Assembly: GCA_023251255.1 (NCBI GenBank)
Contig: JAHEZD010000022.1
Span: 1 to 64,000, forward strand
Length of the DNA: 64,000 nucleotides
Direction of reading: 5' to 3'
From: Chitinophagaceae bacterium
GTDB lineage: Bacteria > Bacteroidota > Bacteroidia > Chitinophagales > Chitinophagaceae
Below, in pieces: positions 18,679 to 26,433 of the stretch; positions within the stretch are counted from its first letter, which is position 1, and every line of letters starts with the position of its first letter. Made by a program: the position numbers and the translations under genes. The notes beneath the pieces are model-generated. The model had not been told where the DNA came from. It saw only the letters and a list, made by a program, of their open reading frames with translations, and made no database searches.

Positions 18679-18840
18679 CGTGGTTGGTTTACCCCTAGCC
18701 CCTAAAGGGGAACAGGGAAGTTTTATAAATTTCAATTATGCCGCAAGATAATTGTTATGCAGATAGGCTTATATAAGTCTTCCAAATTCGTAAGGTATAG
18801 TCCTTGATTACGGGCTCCTTGGGGTGGCAGCACCAGAAAT

Positions 18841-19032
18841 TTACGTGGTTCCAGTTGGATTGCTGGGTGCATTAGCAGGTGGGGCATCCAGCTTTTCCCG
18901 CAAAATGGACAGCAGTTCTTCCTGCTTGTCACTGAACCTTCGGCGGTTGTTGATACGCCTGTTCCTGTTGCTCCTATTGAATGCAAAGAAGACAATCAAT
19001 ACTGCTATTGAGCCTACGATTACTTCTCCCAT
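18841..19032 (-). CDS. Small single-pass membrane protein
   Basis: 63 residues. One hydrophobic helix ([16 protein letters not shown]) is followed by a very basic stretch ([13 protein letters not shown]), a short amphipathic helix and a Pro-rich tail ([12 protein letters not shown]). The topology should be N-terminus out, basic part in the cytoplasm. The start overlaps the 3' end of hisF by 13 bp, which argues for translational coupling and makes this a real gene rather than a chance frame. Function unknown. Confidence 0.55.
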   Translation of the reverse strand: MGEVIVGSIAVLIVFFAFNRSNRNRRINNRRRFSDKQEELLSILREKLDAPPANAPSNPTGTT

Positions 19033-19787
19033 AACCTTACAGGGATTTGTTGATTGTGCAAATATCTCTTTAAATCCTGTATTCCTATTTCCTTGAAGTG
19101 AAAAATACTGGCTGCAAGGGCTGCATCGGCCTGTGCATCCTGGAACACTTCCTTGAAATGCTGCATGGTGCCACCACCACCACTTGCAATGATGGGAACA
19201 GGGAGGTTTGTAGATAACTGCTGCGTTATATCCAGGGCAAACCCCTGTTTGGTGCCATCGTTGTTCATGCTGGTGAGCAGTATTTCACCGGCGCCAAGGT
19301 CAACGGCCTGCTTGGCCCAATCAAAACATTTGGTGGTTGTTTTTGTTCTGCCACCGTTTAAGTACACATACCATTCGCCATCGTCCTCCTTTTTTGTATC
19401 GATGGCCAGTACCACGCATTGGCTACCAAATTGCTTGGCCAGGTCATTGATTAGTTGGGGGTTCTTGAAAGCAGAAGTATTAGTGGAAATCTTGTCTGCA
19501 CCATTTTGGAGCAGTACACTTACATCTTCCACACTTGAAATACCACCACCAACAGTAAAAGGGATGTTTATTTTGTGGGCTATCTTATTAACGAGTTCAC
19601 TTAATGTTTTCCTTTTTTCCACTGTTGCAGTGATATCCAAGAATACCAGTTCATCTGCACCTTGGGCTGCATACAAGGCCCCTAACTCTACTGGGTCGCC
19701 AGCATCACGTATATTTTCAAAGTTGATGCCCTTAACCGTACGGCCATCTTTGATATCCAAACAAGGTATTATTCTTTTGGTGAGCAT
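19020..19787 (-). CDS. hisF: Imidazole glycerol phosphate synthase, cyclase subunit HisF
   Basis: 255 residues, normal length. HisF takes ammonia from HisH and converts PRFAR to imidazole glycerol phosphate and AICAR. The catalytic pair is present: Asp11 ([10 protein letters not shown]) and Asp130 (VVLAIDTKK). The phosphate loops FTVGGGISS and IIASGGGGT are intact in a TIM barrel. It is separated from hisA by a four-helix-bundle gene. No hisI/hisE follows; the next genes are a small membrane protein and the iscX-like gene. Confidence 0.95.
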   Translation of the reverse strand: MLTKRIIPCLDIKDGRTVKGINFENIRDAGDPVELGALYAAQGADELVFLDITATVEKRKTLSELVNKIAHKINIPFTVGGGISSVEDVSVLLQNGADKISTNTSAFKNPQLINDLAKQFGSQCVVLAIDTKKEDDGEWYVYLNGGRTKTTTKCFDWAKQAVDLGAGEILLTSMNNDGTKQGFALDITQQLSTNLPVPIIASGGGGTMQHFKEVFQDAQADAALAASIFHFKEIGIQDLKRYLHNQQIPVRLWEK

Positions 19788-19823
19788 TGGAAATTTCTAA
19801 TTTGAAATTTGAAATTGGGGCGT

Positions 19824-20222
19824 TCACTTTCGGTCCTTAAATTTTTGTCCCCTTAGTTCTGATTGATTAAGATAACTGATAAATCCAGCAATATTAGATG
19901 CAAGCTTATCAAACCCTTGGTAAGTTTCAAGAAATTCCTCTTCTGAAATATACAACTGGTCTTTAGCTCTATGCAATTGAGGCTTTACTTCACCACAAGA
20001 ACCTTTGGCGAAACTTAAAAAATTGACAAATTCCAGTCTTGACGAACGTTCAAAGCCTTCAGCTATATTATCCATAATGGAACCTGCCGCTGCCCTTATC
20101 TGGTCTTTGAATCTAAAATCCCTAGCAAACAATTCCTTATGTGAATATTGAAATATAATTAAGGAAAGCCTTCTGGCTTCCTTCCAAATATCCATTTCTT
20201 CAAATCTGGTAATCGTTGCCAT
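19824..20222 (-). CDS. Four-helix-bundle protein (23S rRNA intervening-sequence protein family)
   Basis: 132 residues. EEMDIWKEARRLSLIIFQYS, then DQIRAAAGSIMDNIAEGFER and the LSFAKGSCGEVKPQLHRA helix are the hallmarks of the family first found inside 23S rRNA intervening sequences. Members are small homopentameric helical bundles of unknown role that are scattered through Bacteroidota genomes. Here it interrupts the his genes between hisA and hisF. Both flanks (19790-19818 and 20222-20248) carry AATTTCAAAT-type repeats, which fits a later insertion. ATG at 20222 is chosen; ATG at 20231 would overlap hisA by 4 bp. Confidence 0.85.
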   Translation of the reverse strand: MATITRFEEMDIWKEARRLSLIIFQYSHKELFARDFRFKDQIRAAAGSIMDNIAEGFERSSRLEFVNFLSFAKGSCGEVKPQLHRAKDQLYISEEEFLETYQGFDKLASNIAGFISYLNQSELRGQKFKDRK

Positions 20223-20227
20223 GAATC

Positions 20228-20944
20228 TCAAATTAGCAATTTCAAATCAGTAATCCGTATCCTGTTTTCATAAATGGCCTTACCTACTATGGCGGCTTTG
20301 CAACCAATTTCTTTTAGTTCATCCAGGTCCTTCATTGTTGCTACGCCTCCACTGGCTATGAAATGCAGTTCGGGGAATTGGGCGATGATGTTCTTGTACA
20401 AGTCAATTGAGGGGCCTTCCAATTTCCCGTCCTTGCTTACATCGGTGCAGAATATTTGCTGCACGCCATGCTTGATATATTTTTCGATGAAGTCATAAAT
20501 CCAGATGCCTGTTGTTTCCAACCAGCCGCCAATGGCAATTTTCTCGTCCTTCACATCGGCACCCAATAAAAACTTATCTGCCCCAAATTGCTGCAACCAG
20601 CTTACAAACAATGCTTCGTCCTTTACAGCAATGCTGCCAACCGTTGCCAATGCTGCACCTGACCCAAAAACCACCTGCACATCCTTTTCCGTTTTGATAC
20701 CGCCACCAAAATCAATGCTGAGCTTTGTTCGGGATGCAATGGTTTCCAGCACTTTCCAGTTCTTCACCATACCTGCTTTTGCACCGTCCAAGTCCACTAA
20801 ATGTAGCCTTTGCAGGCCCGCCCCCTCAAATTCAAGGGCAACTTCCAGGGGGTTTTCATTGTAGATCTTTTTTTGGGAATAGTCCCCTTGGGTGAGCCGC
20901 ACACACTTGCCATCGATTAAATCTATTGCCGGAATTATTTGCAT
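20228..20944 (-). CDS. hisA: ProFAR isomerase HisA
   Basis: 238 residues. This is the fourth step of histidine synthesis, an Amadori rearrangement of ProFAR to PRFAR in a TIM barrel. The catalytic acids are Asp8 (IIPAIDLIDG) and Asp130 (LLGADVKD). Phosphate motifs DFGGGI and IASGGVAT are present. hisH lies 2 bp upstream. The last residues (ITDLKLLI) are encoded by an intergenic AAATTTCAAAT-type repeat, so the natural C-terminus appears to have been replaced or extended by repeat sequence. Confidence 0.95.
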   Translation of the reverse strand: MQIIPAIDLIDGKCVRLTQGDYSQKKIYNENPLEVALEFEGAGLQRLHLVDLDGAKAGMVKNWKVLETIASRTKLSIDFGGGIKTEKDVQVVFGSGAALATVGSIAVKDEALFVSWLQQFGADKFLLGADVKDEKIAIGGWLETTGIWIYDFIEKYIKHGVQQIFCTDVSKDGKLEGPSIDLYKNIIAQFPELHFIASGGVATMKDLDELKEIGCKAAIVGKAIYENRIRITDLKLLI

Positions 20945-20946
20945 GG

Positions 20947-21543
20947 TTATAGTTCAATAAAGTTTTTAATCATCTGCTCCCCTACCGTTGCGGATTTCTC
21001 CGGGTGAAACTGCACGCCATAAAAGTTATCCTTTTGCAAAGCAGCACTGTATGGGTGGATATAATTGGTGGTGGCAATGGTATGCTGCCCCAAAGCTGCA
21101 TAATAACCATGAACAAAATAGCAGAACTGGTTCTCCTCTATGCCTTTGAACAAACTGGTTTTCAAATCATATATATTGTTCCAGCCAATCTGGGGGATTT
21201 TGACAGCAGGTCCTTGAGGGGGATTAACAAACTTCTTTACAGGCTCCTCAAAAATGCCCAAGCAGTCCGTATCATTCTCCTCACTATGCTTGCACATGAG
21301 CTGCATGCCCAGGCATATACCCAGTACCGGCTGCTGAAGGTTTTTTATGACAGTGTCCAATCCCCTTTCTTTCAAATAATCCATGGCCGTACTGGCTTCT
21401 CCAACACCCGGGAAGATGATTTTATCGGCAGATTGAATCTGCTGCACATCATCCGTAACGGCTGCCTCAACACCAATCCTCTCCAAAGCATATAGTACGC
21501 TTTGAATATTGCCTGCATTGTATTTTATAATGACCAATTTCAT
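20947..21543 (-). CDS. hisH: Imidazole glycerol phosphate synthase, glutamine amidotransferase subunit HisH
   Basis: 198 residues. The class I glutaminase subunit supplies ammonia to HisF. The triad is visible: Cys77 in LGICLGMQL, and His180 and Glu182 in VQFHPEKS. The oxyanion region IIFPGVGE is present. The gene is 2 bp from hisA, so the two are coupled. Upstream lies a tRNA-Gly gene on the opposite strand and then trpA, so hisH is either read through from the trp genes or has a promoter in the 95-bp gap; none was recognised. Confidence 0.95.
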   Translation of the reverse strand: MKLVIIKYNAGNIQSVLYALERIGVEAAVTDDVQQIQSADKIIFPGVGEASTAMDYLKERGLDTVIKNLQQPVLGICLGMQLMCKHSEENDTDCLGIFEEPVKKFVNPPQGPAVKIPQIGWNNIYDLKTSLFKGIEENQFCYFVHGYYAALGQHTIATTNYIHPYSAALQKDNFYGVQFHPEKSATVGEQMIKNFIEL

Positions 21544-21558
21544 ATCTTTATTTTATCA

Positions 21559-21631
21559 GCGGAAATAGCTCAGTTGGTAGAGCATTAGTTTCCCAAACTA
21601 AAGGCCGCGGGTCCGAATCCCGTTTTCCGCT
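21559..21631 (+). tRNA. tRNA-Gly (anticodon CCC)
   Basis: A complete cloverleaf can be drawn: acceptor GCGGAAA/TTTCCGC, D stem GCTC/GAGC, anticodon stem TTAGT/ACTAA with loop TTCCCAA, a 5-base variable loop, and T arm with TCCGAAT loop. The anticodon CCC reads GGG glycine codons. CCA is not encoded. It lies on the plus strand in the gap between trpA and hisH, both on the minus strand, so any read-through from the trp operon would be antisense to it. Confidence 0.95.
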
Positions 21632-21638
21632 CCCAATT

Positions 21639-22439
21639 TTATTGTACGATGCTGCCCAAAAATTCTTTTGTGGCAGTTTCTATATCTTCCGCATCCTCCA
21701 AGGCCTTGATATAGGCACTGCCTATGATTGCACCGTTGGCATATTTACAGGCAGCATCAAAAGTCTGTTTGTCCTTTATGCCAAAACCAACCAGCACAGG
21801 ATTGTTCAATTGGTAGCTTTGCAAGCGTTGCAGGTATTGTTCCACTGCATCAAAATTGGTATTGCCACCTGTTGTGGCGGATGAACTTACGGCATACAGG
21901 AAACCCGTACTTAAGCTGTCCAATTTTCTTACTCTTTCTTCTGATGTTTCCGGCGTAACGAGGAAGATGAAATCCAATCCGTAACGCTGCAATATTTCCC
22001 TGTATTCGGTTTCAAATTCATATGCTGGAAGGTCGGGCAAAATGATACCATCAATGGGTGCATCGGCGGCGTACTGGCAGAATTTCTCAAAGCCAAACTG
22101 CAATACCGGGTTCATGTAGCCCATCAACACAACGGGTACGGTTATGCCCCTGCGACCGGAACGGAAACCCTTCAATTGCTGAAACAGTATCTCTATTGTC
22201 ATCCCATTGGCCAGTGCGGTGCTGCTGCTGGCCTGTATAACGGGGCCATCGGCCAATGGGTCGCTGTAGGGCATGCCCAATTCTATAAGGTCTGCACCAT
22301 TGTCCTGCAATGCCTGCATGACAGTCAATGTACTATCGAGTGTTGGGTAGCCTGCGGTGCAGTAAACGTTGAGGATTTTATGCCCCTCCGTCCCTAAAGG
22401 GGAACCTTGAAACAGCTTGCTTATTCTTGAGTCGCTCAT
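21639..22439 (-). CDS. trpA: Tryptophan synthase alpha chain
   Basis: 266 residues. It cleaves indole-3-glycerol phosphate to indole, which is channelled to TrpB. Catalytic Glu53 (DLIELGMPYSDP) and Asp64 (PLADGPVIQ) are present, as are the phosphate loops VLVGFGIKD and GAIIGSAYIK. Residues 11-20 (Q-G-S-P-L-G-T-E-G-H) are encoded by a CCCTTTAGGG-type palindrome at about 22381-22411 and lie ahead of the conserved ILNVYCTAGYP start of the barrel, so they look like a repeat-derived insertion. It is 79 bp downstream of trpB, the last trp gene before the tRNA. Confidence 0.95.
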   Translation of the reverse strand: MSDSRISKLFQGSPLGTEGHKILNVYCTAGYPTLDSTLTVMQALQDNGADLIELGMPYSDPLADGPVIQASSSTALANGMTIEILFQQLKGFRSGRRGITVPVVLMGYMNPVLQFGFEKFCQYAADAPIDGIILPDLPAYEFETEYREILQRYGLDFIFLVTPETSEERVRKLDSLSTGFLYAVSSSATTGGNTNFDAVEQYLQRLQSYQLNNPVLVGFGIKDKQTFDAACKYANGAIIGSAYIKALEDAEDIETATKEFLGSIVQ

Positions 22440-22518
22440 TTTAAATGTTCTATTCTTTTGTTGCTTACCAGATAACTTCTACACGTTCTTCTCCATCTCC
22501 TCTTTAGGGGATAGGGTT

Positions 22519-23742
22519 TTACATATTCTTCATATAAGTCGCCAAATCCTTGTCCCCCCTACCACTTAAGCAAACCACTACCACATCTTCTTTTTTAAAC
22601 TGCATTTGCTTCAATGCGGCAAAAGCATGTGCTGTTTCCAATGCTGGGATAATGCCTTCCAGCTTGCTTACCTCAAATGCACTGGCCAATGCTTCATCAT
22701 CTGTTGCACTTAGGAAAGTGCCCCGTTTGCTACTGAACAGGTTTGCATGTAAGGGTCCAATGCCCGGATAGTCCAGCCCTGCTGAAATACTATGCGGTTC
22801 CACCACCTGCCCATCTGCCGTTTGCATGAGCAGGCTTTTGCTTCCATGCAGGATGCCCGGTTTACCTAGTTGGGTGGTTGCTGCACTCATGCCGCTGTTG
22901 ATGCCATGTCCAGCAGCTTCCACAGCTACCAACTGCACACTTAACTCATCCAGGAAATGATAGAAGGCACCGGCAGCATTACTGCCACCACCCACACAGG
23001 CCATCACATGCGTTGGCAGTTCATTGCCTGTTTTATCCAATAATTGTTTGCGTATTTCCTTGCTGATGACACTTTGGAAACGGGCCACCATATCGGGATA
23101 GGGATGCGGGCCCACCACACTGCCAATGATATAATGTGTATCGTTGGGGTTATTGATCCAGTCACGGATGGCTTCATTGGTGGCATCTTTCAATGTCTTG
23201 CTGCCACTGGTTGCCGGAACAACCTTGGCTCCCAGCATTTTCATCCTTGCTACATTGGGTGCCTGGCGTTCAATATCCTTTTCGCCCATGTACACAATGC
23301 ATTCCATGCCCTTTAAGGCGCAGACAGTTGCCGTGGCCACGCCATGCTGACCAGCACCTGTTTCTGCAATGATCCTTGTTTTGCCCAACTGGCGGGCCAA
23401 TAGTATCTGGCCCACTGTATTGTTGATCTTATGTGCCCCTGTATGGCATAAATCCTCCCTCTTCAAATAGATACCCGTATTGTGCAATGCACTTAAACGC
23501 TTTGCATAGAACAGGGGCGTTGGCCTGCCCACATAATCTATGAGCAATTGCTGGAACTCCTCTTGGAAAGAAGGTTCAGCCATTATTTGCAAATACTTTT
23601 CCTTAAGTTCGGCCACATTGCTGTGGAGCATTTCAGGAATATATGCACCACCAAAACTGCCATAGTAGCCTTGGGCGTTGGGTGAAGTATAGCCCCCATC
23701 CCCTAAAGGGGTGTTAGCAATATTTGTCTGTTCTATGGTCAT
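22519..23742 (-). CDS. trpB: Tryptophan synthase beta chain
   Basis: 407 residues. A PLP enzyme joining indole and serine. The PLP lysine is Lys105 in HTGAHKINNTVGQ; AETGAGQHGVA and the phosphate-binding CVGGGSNA are intact. Residues 10-18 (N-T-P-L-G-D-G-G-Y) come from an in-frame ACCCCTTTAGGGG palindrome at about 23691-23718, just before the conserved YYGSFGGAYIPEML. This makes the N-terminus longer than usual (Lys105 compared with Lys87 in the Salmonella enzyme). Right after the stop codon, another relative of that palindrome occupies 22478-22518. Confidence 0.97.
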   Translation of the reverse strand: MTIEQTNIANTPLGDGGYTSPNAQGYYGSFGGAYIPEMLHSNVAELKEKYLQIMAEPSFQEEFQQLLIDYVGRPTPLFYAKRLSALHNTGIYLKREDLCHTGAHKINNTVGQILLARQLGKTRIIAETGAGQHGVATATVCALKGMECIVYMGEKDIERQAPNVARMKMLGAKVVPATSGSKTLKDATNEAIRDWINNPNDTHYIIGSVVGPHPYPDMVARFQSVISKEIRKQLLDKTGNELPTHVMACVGGGSNAAGAFYHFLDELSVQLVAVEAAGHGINSGMSAATTQLGKPGILHGSKSLLMQTADGQVVEPHSISAGLDYPGIGPLHANLFSSKRGTFLSATDDEALASAFEVSKLEGIIPALETAHAFAALKQMQFKKEDVVVVCLSGRGDKDLATYMKNM

Positions 23743-23975
23743 TCTCTTTTTTGTTTTATGTACTTAGCAGAAGTACTTCTTTTAAGCTATGGTTGCTTTT
23801 TACAATTGTACGATTGGATGATTACTCAACAATTACAATCTCTTCTAGATATTCAAGTTGGGTTTCTAAAAACTAAGTGTTCTTTACTCTTCATTGTCAT
23901 GCTGAATTTGTCGAAGTATGGTCAACGAGAAGCCTCCTATTTTCATCGCCTTCGACAGGCTCAGGCTGGCAGCCA
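23743..23975. other. Spacer between trpF and trpB containing an inverted dispersed repeat
   Basis: The gap of 233 bp contains facing copies of a Bacteroidota repeat, TGTCATGCTGAATTTGTCGA at 23895-23914 and the inverse form with CTTCGACAGGCTCAGGCTGG at 23950-23969. Together they can form a long hairpin in the trp transcript. No gene is visible in it. Confidence 0.65.
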
Positions 23976-24698
23976 CTACTTCAACTCCTCCATAAATTGT
24001 TTTATCAGTTCCATATTTTTTATGCCAGGCAATGTTTCGAACCTGCTGTTGATGTCCAATGCAAACAAATCCTTGGCTACAGGGTCAAGCATGAACTTCT
24101 TAATAGCCGGGGCATCAGTCGGTTCTATGCCCCCACTTAAAAAGAAGGACTTACCAATGTTGAGGCCACGTAACCGTTGCCAATTGAACTTCCTGGTAAT
24201 TTCCCCATGCTCATTTTTTTCTGTTACGCCTGTATCGAACATGAACATGTCGGCATCCATGTAATAGTCCTTGATCATCCACTGCACATTATCGTTGTCT
24301 GCAAAACGGAAAGCCTTGATAACCTGTAGGTAGTCGCTGAGCTTGGCACATTGATAAGGTGTTTCACTGCCGTGAAGCTGCACCATGTCCAAACCAAACG
24401 TGTCCACCATATTCATCACTTCATCGTAAGTGGAGTTGACAAACACGCCCACTTTATACACTTTGAGTTTTTCCTTTTTCACCTCTTCTGCCCTTAGTCC
24501 ATGCTTCAAAACAAAACGTGGACTTTTGTGGTAGAAAATCAATCCAGCAAACTGAACACCCATGTCACCTAGTTGGTGCATTTGATCAAGGTCTGTCATG
24601 CCGCAAACTTTAAGTCCGCCCCGCCCCCTGAAGGGTGAGCCAGTAGCACCCAAATTAAAAGCTAGGTTGCTGATTATTTTATTTCCCTGTTCCTGCAT
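23976..24698 (-). CDS. trpF: Phosphoribosylanthranilate isomerase paralogue (TrpF-like, first-listed copy)
   Basis: 240 residues. LKVCGMTDLDQM with Cys32 (general base) and MFMFDTGVTEKN with the catalytic Asp identify TrpF, which isomerises PRA to CdRP. SPRF, VQLHGSE and FFLSGGI are conserved. The glycine loop normally before FDW is changed (E-H-G-E-I-T-R-K-F-N-W), so activity could differ from the neighbour at 24877. The first 28 residues are extra; residues 19-28 (T-G-S-P-F-R-G-R-G-G) are encoded by the palindromic repeat near 24614-24640. Two adjacent TrpF genes indicate a duplication. Confidence 0.9.
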   Translation of the reverse strand: MQEQGNKIISNLAFNLGATGSPFRGRGGLKVCGMTDLDQMHQLGDMGVQFAGLIFYHKSPRFVLKHGLRAEEVKKEKLKVYKVGVFVNSTYDEVMNMVDTFGLDMVQLHGSETPYQCAKLSDYLQVIKAFRFADNDNVQWMIKDYYMDADMFMFDTGVTEKNEHGEITRKFNWQRLRGLNIGKSFFLSGGIEPTDAPAIKKFMLDPVAKDLFALDINSRFETLPGIKNMELIKQFMEELK

Positions 24699-24757
24699 TG
24701 GTAAGAAGTTTTTGGTGGGTTGACTTCTTTCATACGGTAATCAAAAGCAATTGTTGT

Positions 24758-24875
24758 TTTTGTCATTGCTGTGACGAAGGGAACAATCTGCCGTGGATGC
24801 AAAGAAGATTGCTTCGTTCCTCGCAAAGACGTTGCTTCCTTCGTCGCAATGACGCCCTGCTCCATCGTAATGACG
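24758..24875. repeat. GTCATTGCGA-type dispersed repeat between the two trpF genes
   Basis: Contains GTCATTGCTGTGACGAAGG, GAACAATCTGC, GATTGCTTCGTTCCTCGC and CGTCGCAATGACG, with inverted arms. Sequences of this kind are scattered through many bacterial intergenic regions. The open frame across it on the minus strand is repeat translated, not a gene. It probably marks the junction of the trpF duplication or simply occupies it. Confidence 0.75.
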
Positions 24876-24876
24876 T

Positions 24877-25503
24877 TTACTTTTTAAAACCCAATGTGAA
24901 CTGCAAAACCTTGCCCATATCCTTTACACCGGGTTCCTTTTCCAATTTGCTGTTTACATCCACACCAAAAAAATCGGGATGTTTAAAGGCCTTGATCTTG
25001 GCGATATCATCCACGCCAATGCCCCCACTTAAAAAGAAGGGCTTTTCAATTTTGGCCTTTGCCAAAATACTCCAATCAAATTGCTCCCCATTGCCGCCAG
25101 CCGCTTTGCCCGCTGTGTCGAACAGATAGTAGTCGCATACAGCATCGTAAGGAGCAACAAGTGCATCAATATCTTTAGTAGTACTATCGATGCTGAATGC
25201 TTTGATGACTTCCACTTCGCTTGAAAGGTCTTCGCACATTTCAGCAGATTCATTGCCATGCAATTGAACCACATCCAAACCATAATCATCAATGGCATCG
25301 AGCACATCTATCATCTCGGGATCAACAAATACGCCTACTCTCTTGAATTCAAAATCGGCATTCTTGATGTCTTTCTTCGGGAGCCTGTCGCCGATAAACC
25401 GGGGGGATGCTGGATGGAAAACCATCCCTACGAAATCCACATTCAATGCATCCAATTGCTGCATCTGTTTAAACTCTGTAATACCGCAAACTTTAATGTT
25501 CAT
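24877..25503 (-). CDS. trpF: Phosphoribosylanthranilate isomerase
   Basis: 208 residues, the normal TrpF length. It isomerises N-(5-phosphoribosyl)anthranilate in tryptophan synthesis. The general base Cys6 (MNIKVCGITE) and the catalytic Asp in YLFDTAGKAAGGNGEQFDW are present, with the glycine loop intact, unlike the paralogue downstream. SPRF, VVQLHGNE, PFFLSGGI and VDVNS are conserved. This copy is the better candidate for the housekeeping enzyme. A CCTTCTCC/GGAGAAGG palindrome (about 25519-25560) lies between its start and trpC. Confidence 0.95.
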   Translation of the reverse strand: MNIKVCGITEFKQMQQLDALNVDFVGMVFHPASPRFIGDRLPKKDIKNADFEFKRVGVFVDPEMIDVLDAIDDYGLDVVQLHGNESAEMCEDLSSEVEVIKAFSIDSTTKDIDALVAPYDAVCDYYLFDTAGKAAGGNGEQFDWSILAKAKIEKPFFLSGGIGVDDIAKIKAFKHPDFFGVDVNSKLEKEPGVKDMGKVLQFTLGFKK

Positions 25504-25573
25504 TATTGTTGTTGTTTTACCTCATCCTAACCCTTCTCCTGAAGGAGAAGGGCAAGAACGTTCTAGTGATGAT

Positions 25574-26365
25574 TTATCTTTTAAAACTGTTTAGTTGCTT
25601 CGTAAAATCTTCAAATGCCTGTGCAGGATTGGTTTCTTTCATGAAATTTTCCCCAATCAGGAAACCTTTGAAACCTGCTTGGCGTAAAGTTAGTATCGTT
25701 TCCACATTACTGATGCCACTTTCTGCAATGGCAATTTTATCTGTTGGTATTTTGTTGATGAGTTGCAAGGAAGTACCAATACTTACCTCAAATGTTTTGA
25801 GGTTGCGGTTATTGACCCCTACCAGGTCTACCCCTTCGCAGATATGTTCAAGTTCTTCGTCGTTATGGATTTCCAGCAACACTTCCAGCCCTAGGCCCTT
25901 TGCTGTTGCTGCCAATTGTTTTACTGCTGCTTTGGTTAGGCAAGCGGCAATCAGTAGGATGACTTCTGCCCCATAGGCTTTGGCTTCAATGACCTGGTAT
26001 TCATCAATCATGAAATCCTTACGGAGCAGGGGTACTTCGTTGATGGTAGCGGCCAGCAGATCATTGAGGTCACCACCAAAGAATGCCGAGTCGGTCAACA
26101 CAGAAATCCCACTTGCCCCAAACCTCGCATAGGCACTAGTTACTTCTTCCACAGTGGATTGATTATTGATGATGCCCTTGCTGGGTGATTTCCTTTTGTA
26201 TTCTGCAATGATGCCTGTTTTGGTTCCATCCAACAAGAAGTTTTTCAAGGACAGGGTTCCATTGGCAAAGAATTTTCCTTTCTCCAACTCAGCAATAGAA
26301 ACCTGTGCTTTGCGCTGTGCAACTTCTATTTTTTTATGGGCCACTATTTTATCTAAGATGTTCAT
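25574..26365 (-). CDS. trpC: Indole-3-glycerol phosphate synthase
   Basis: 263 residues. It cyclises CdRP to indole-3-glycerol phosphate. Active-site lysines are visible in GIIAEYKRKSPSKG and LLRKDFMIDEYQ, and the remaining motifs GVNNRNLKTFEV and AIAESGIS are standard. It is a stand-alone enzyme, not fused to TrpF. It follows trpD by 68 bp; that gap carries another small intergenic repeat (GAAGACTCC-like arms). Confidence 0.95.
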   Translation of the reverse strand: MNILDKIVAHKKIEVAQRKAQVSIAELEKGKFFANGTLSLKNFLLDGTKTGIIAEYKRKSPSKGIINNQSTVEEVTSAYARFGASGISVLTDSAFFGGDLNDLLAATINEVPLLRKDFMIDEYQVIEAKAYGAEVILLIAACLTKAAVKQLAATAKGLGLEVLLEIHNDEELEHICEGVDLVGVNNRNLKTFEVSIGTSLQLINKIPTDKIAIAESGISNVETILTLRQAGFKGFLIGENFMKETNPAQAFEDFTKQLNSFKR

Positions 26366-26433
26366 GTTTTTATTTTTAATCGTCAGAGACTCGGAAGAAC
26401 ATAGGGCTTTCGAGGCCTGGAGACTTCGAAGAG

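Noticed and set aside
18679-18735. Longer start for the IscX-like protein
   Set aside because: The added 19 residues include S-P-L-G-A-R-G from the palindromic repeat. The family normally starts at the later Met.
24674-24865. Open frame of 63 codons between the two trpF genes
   Set aside because: It is a translation of the GTCATTGCGA-type dispersed repeat and has no protein-like features.
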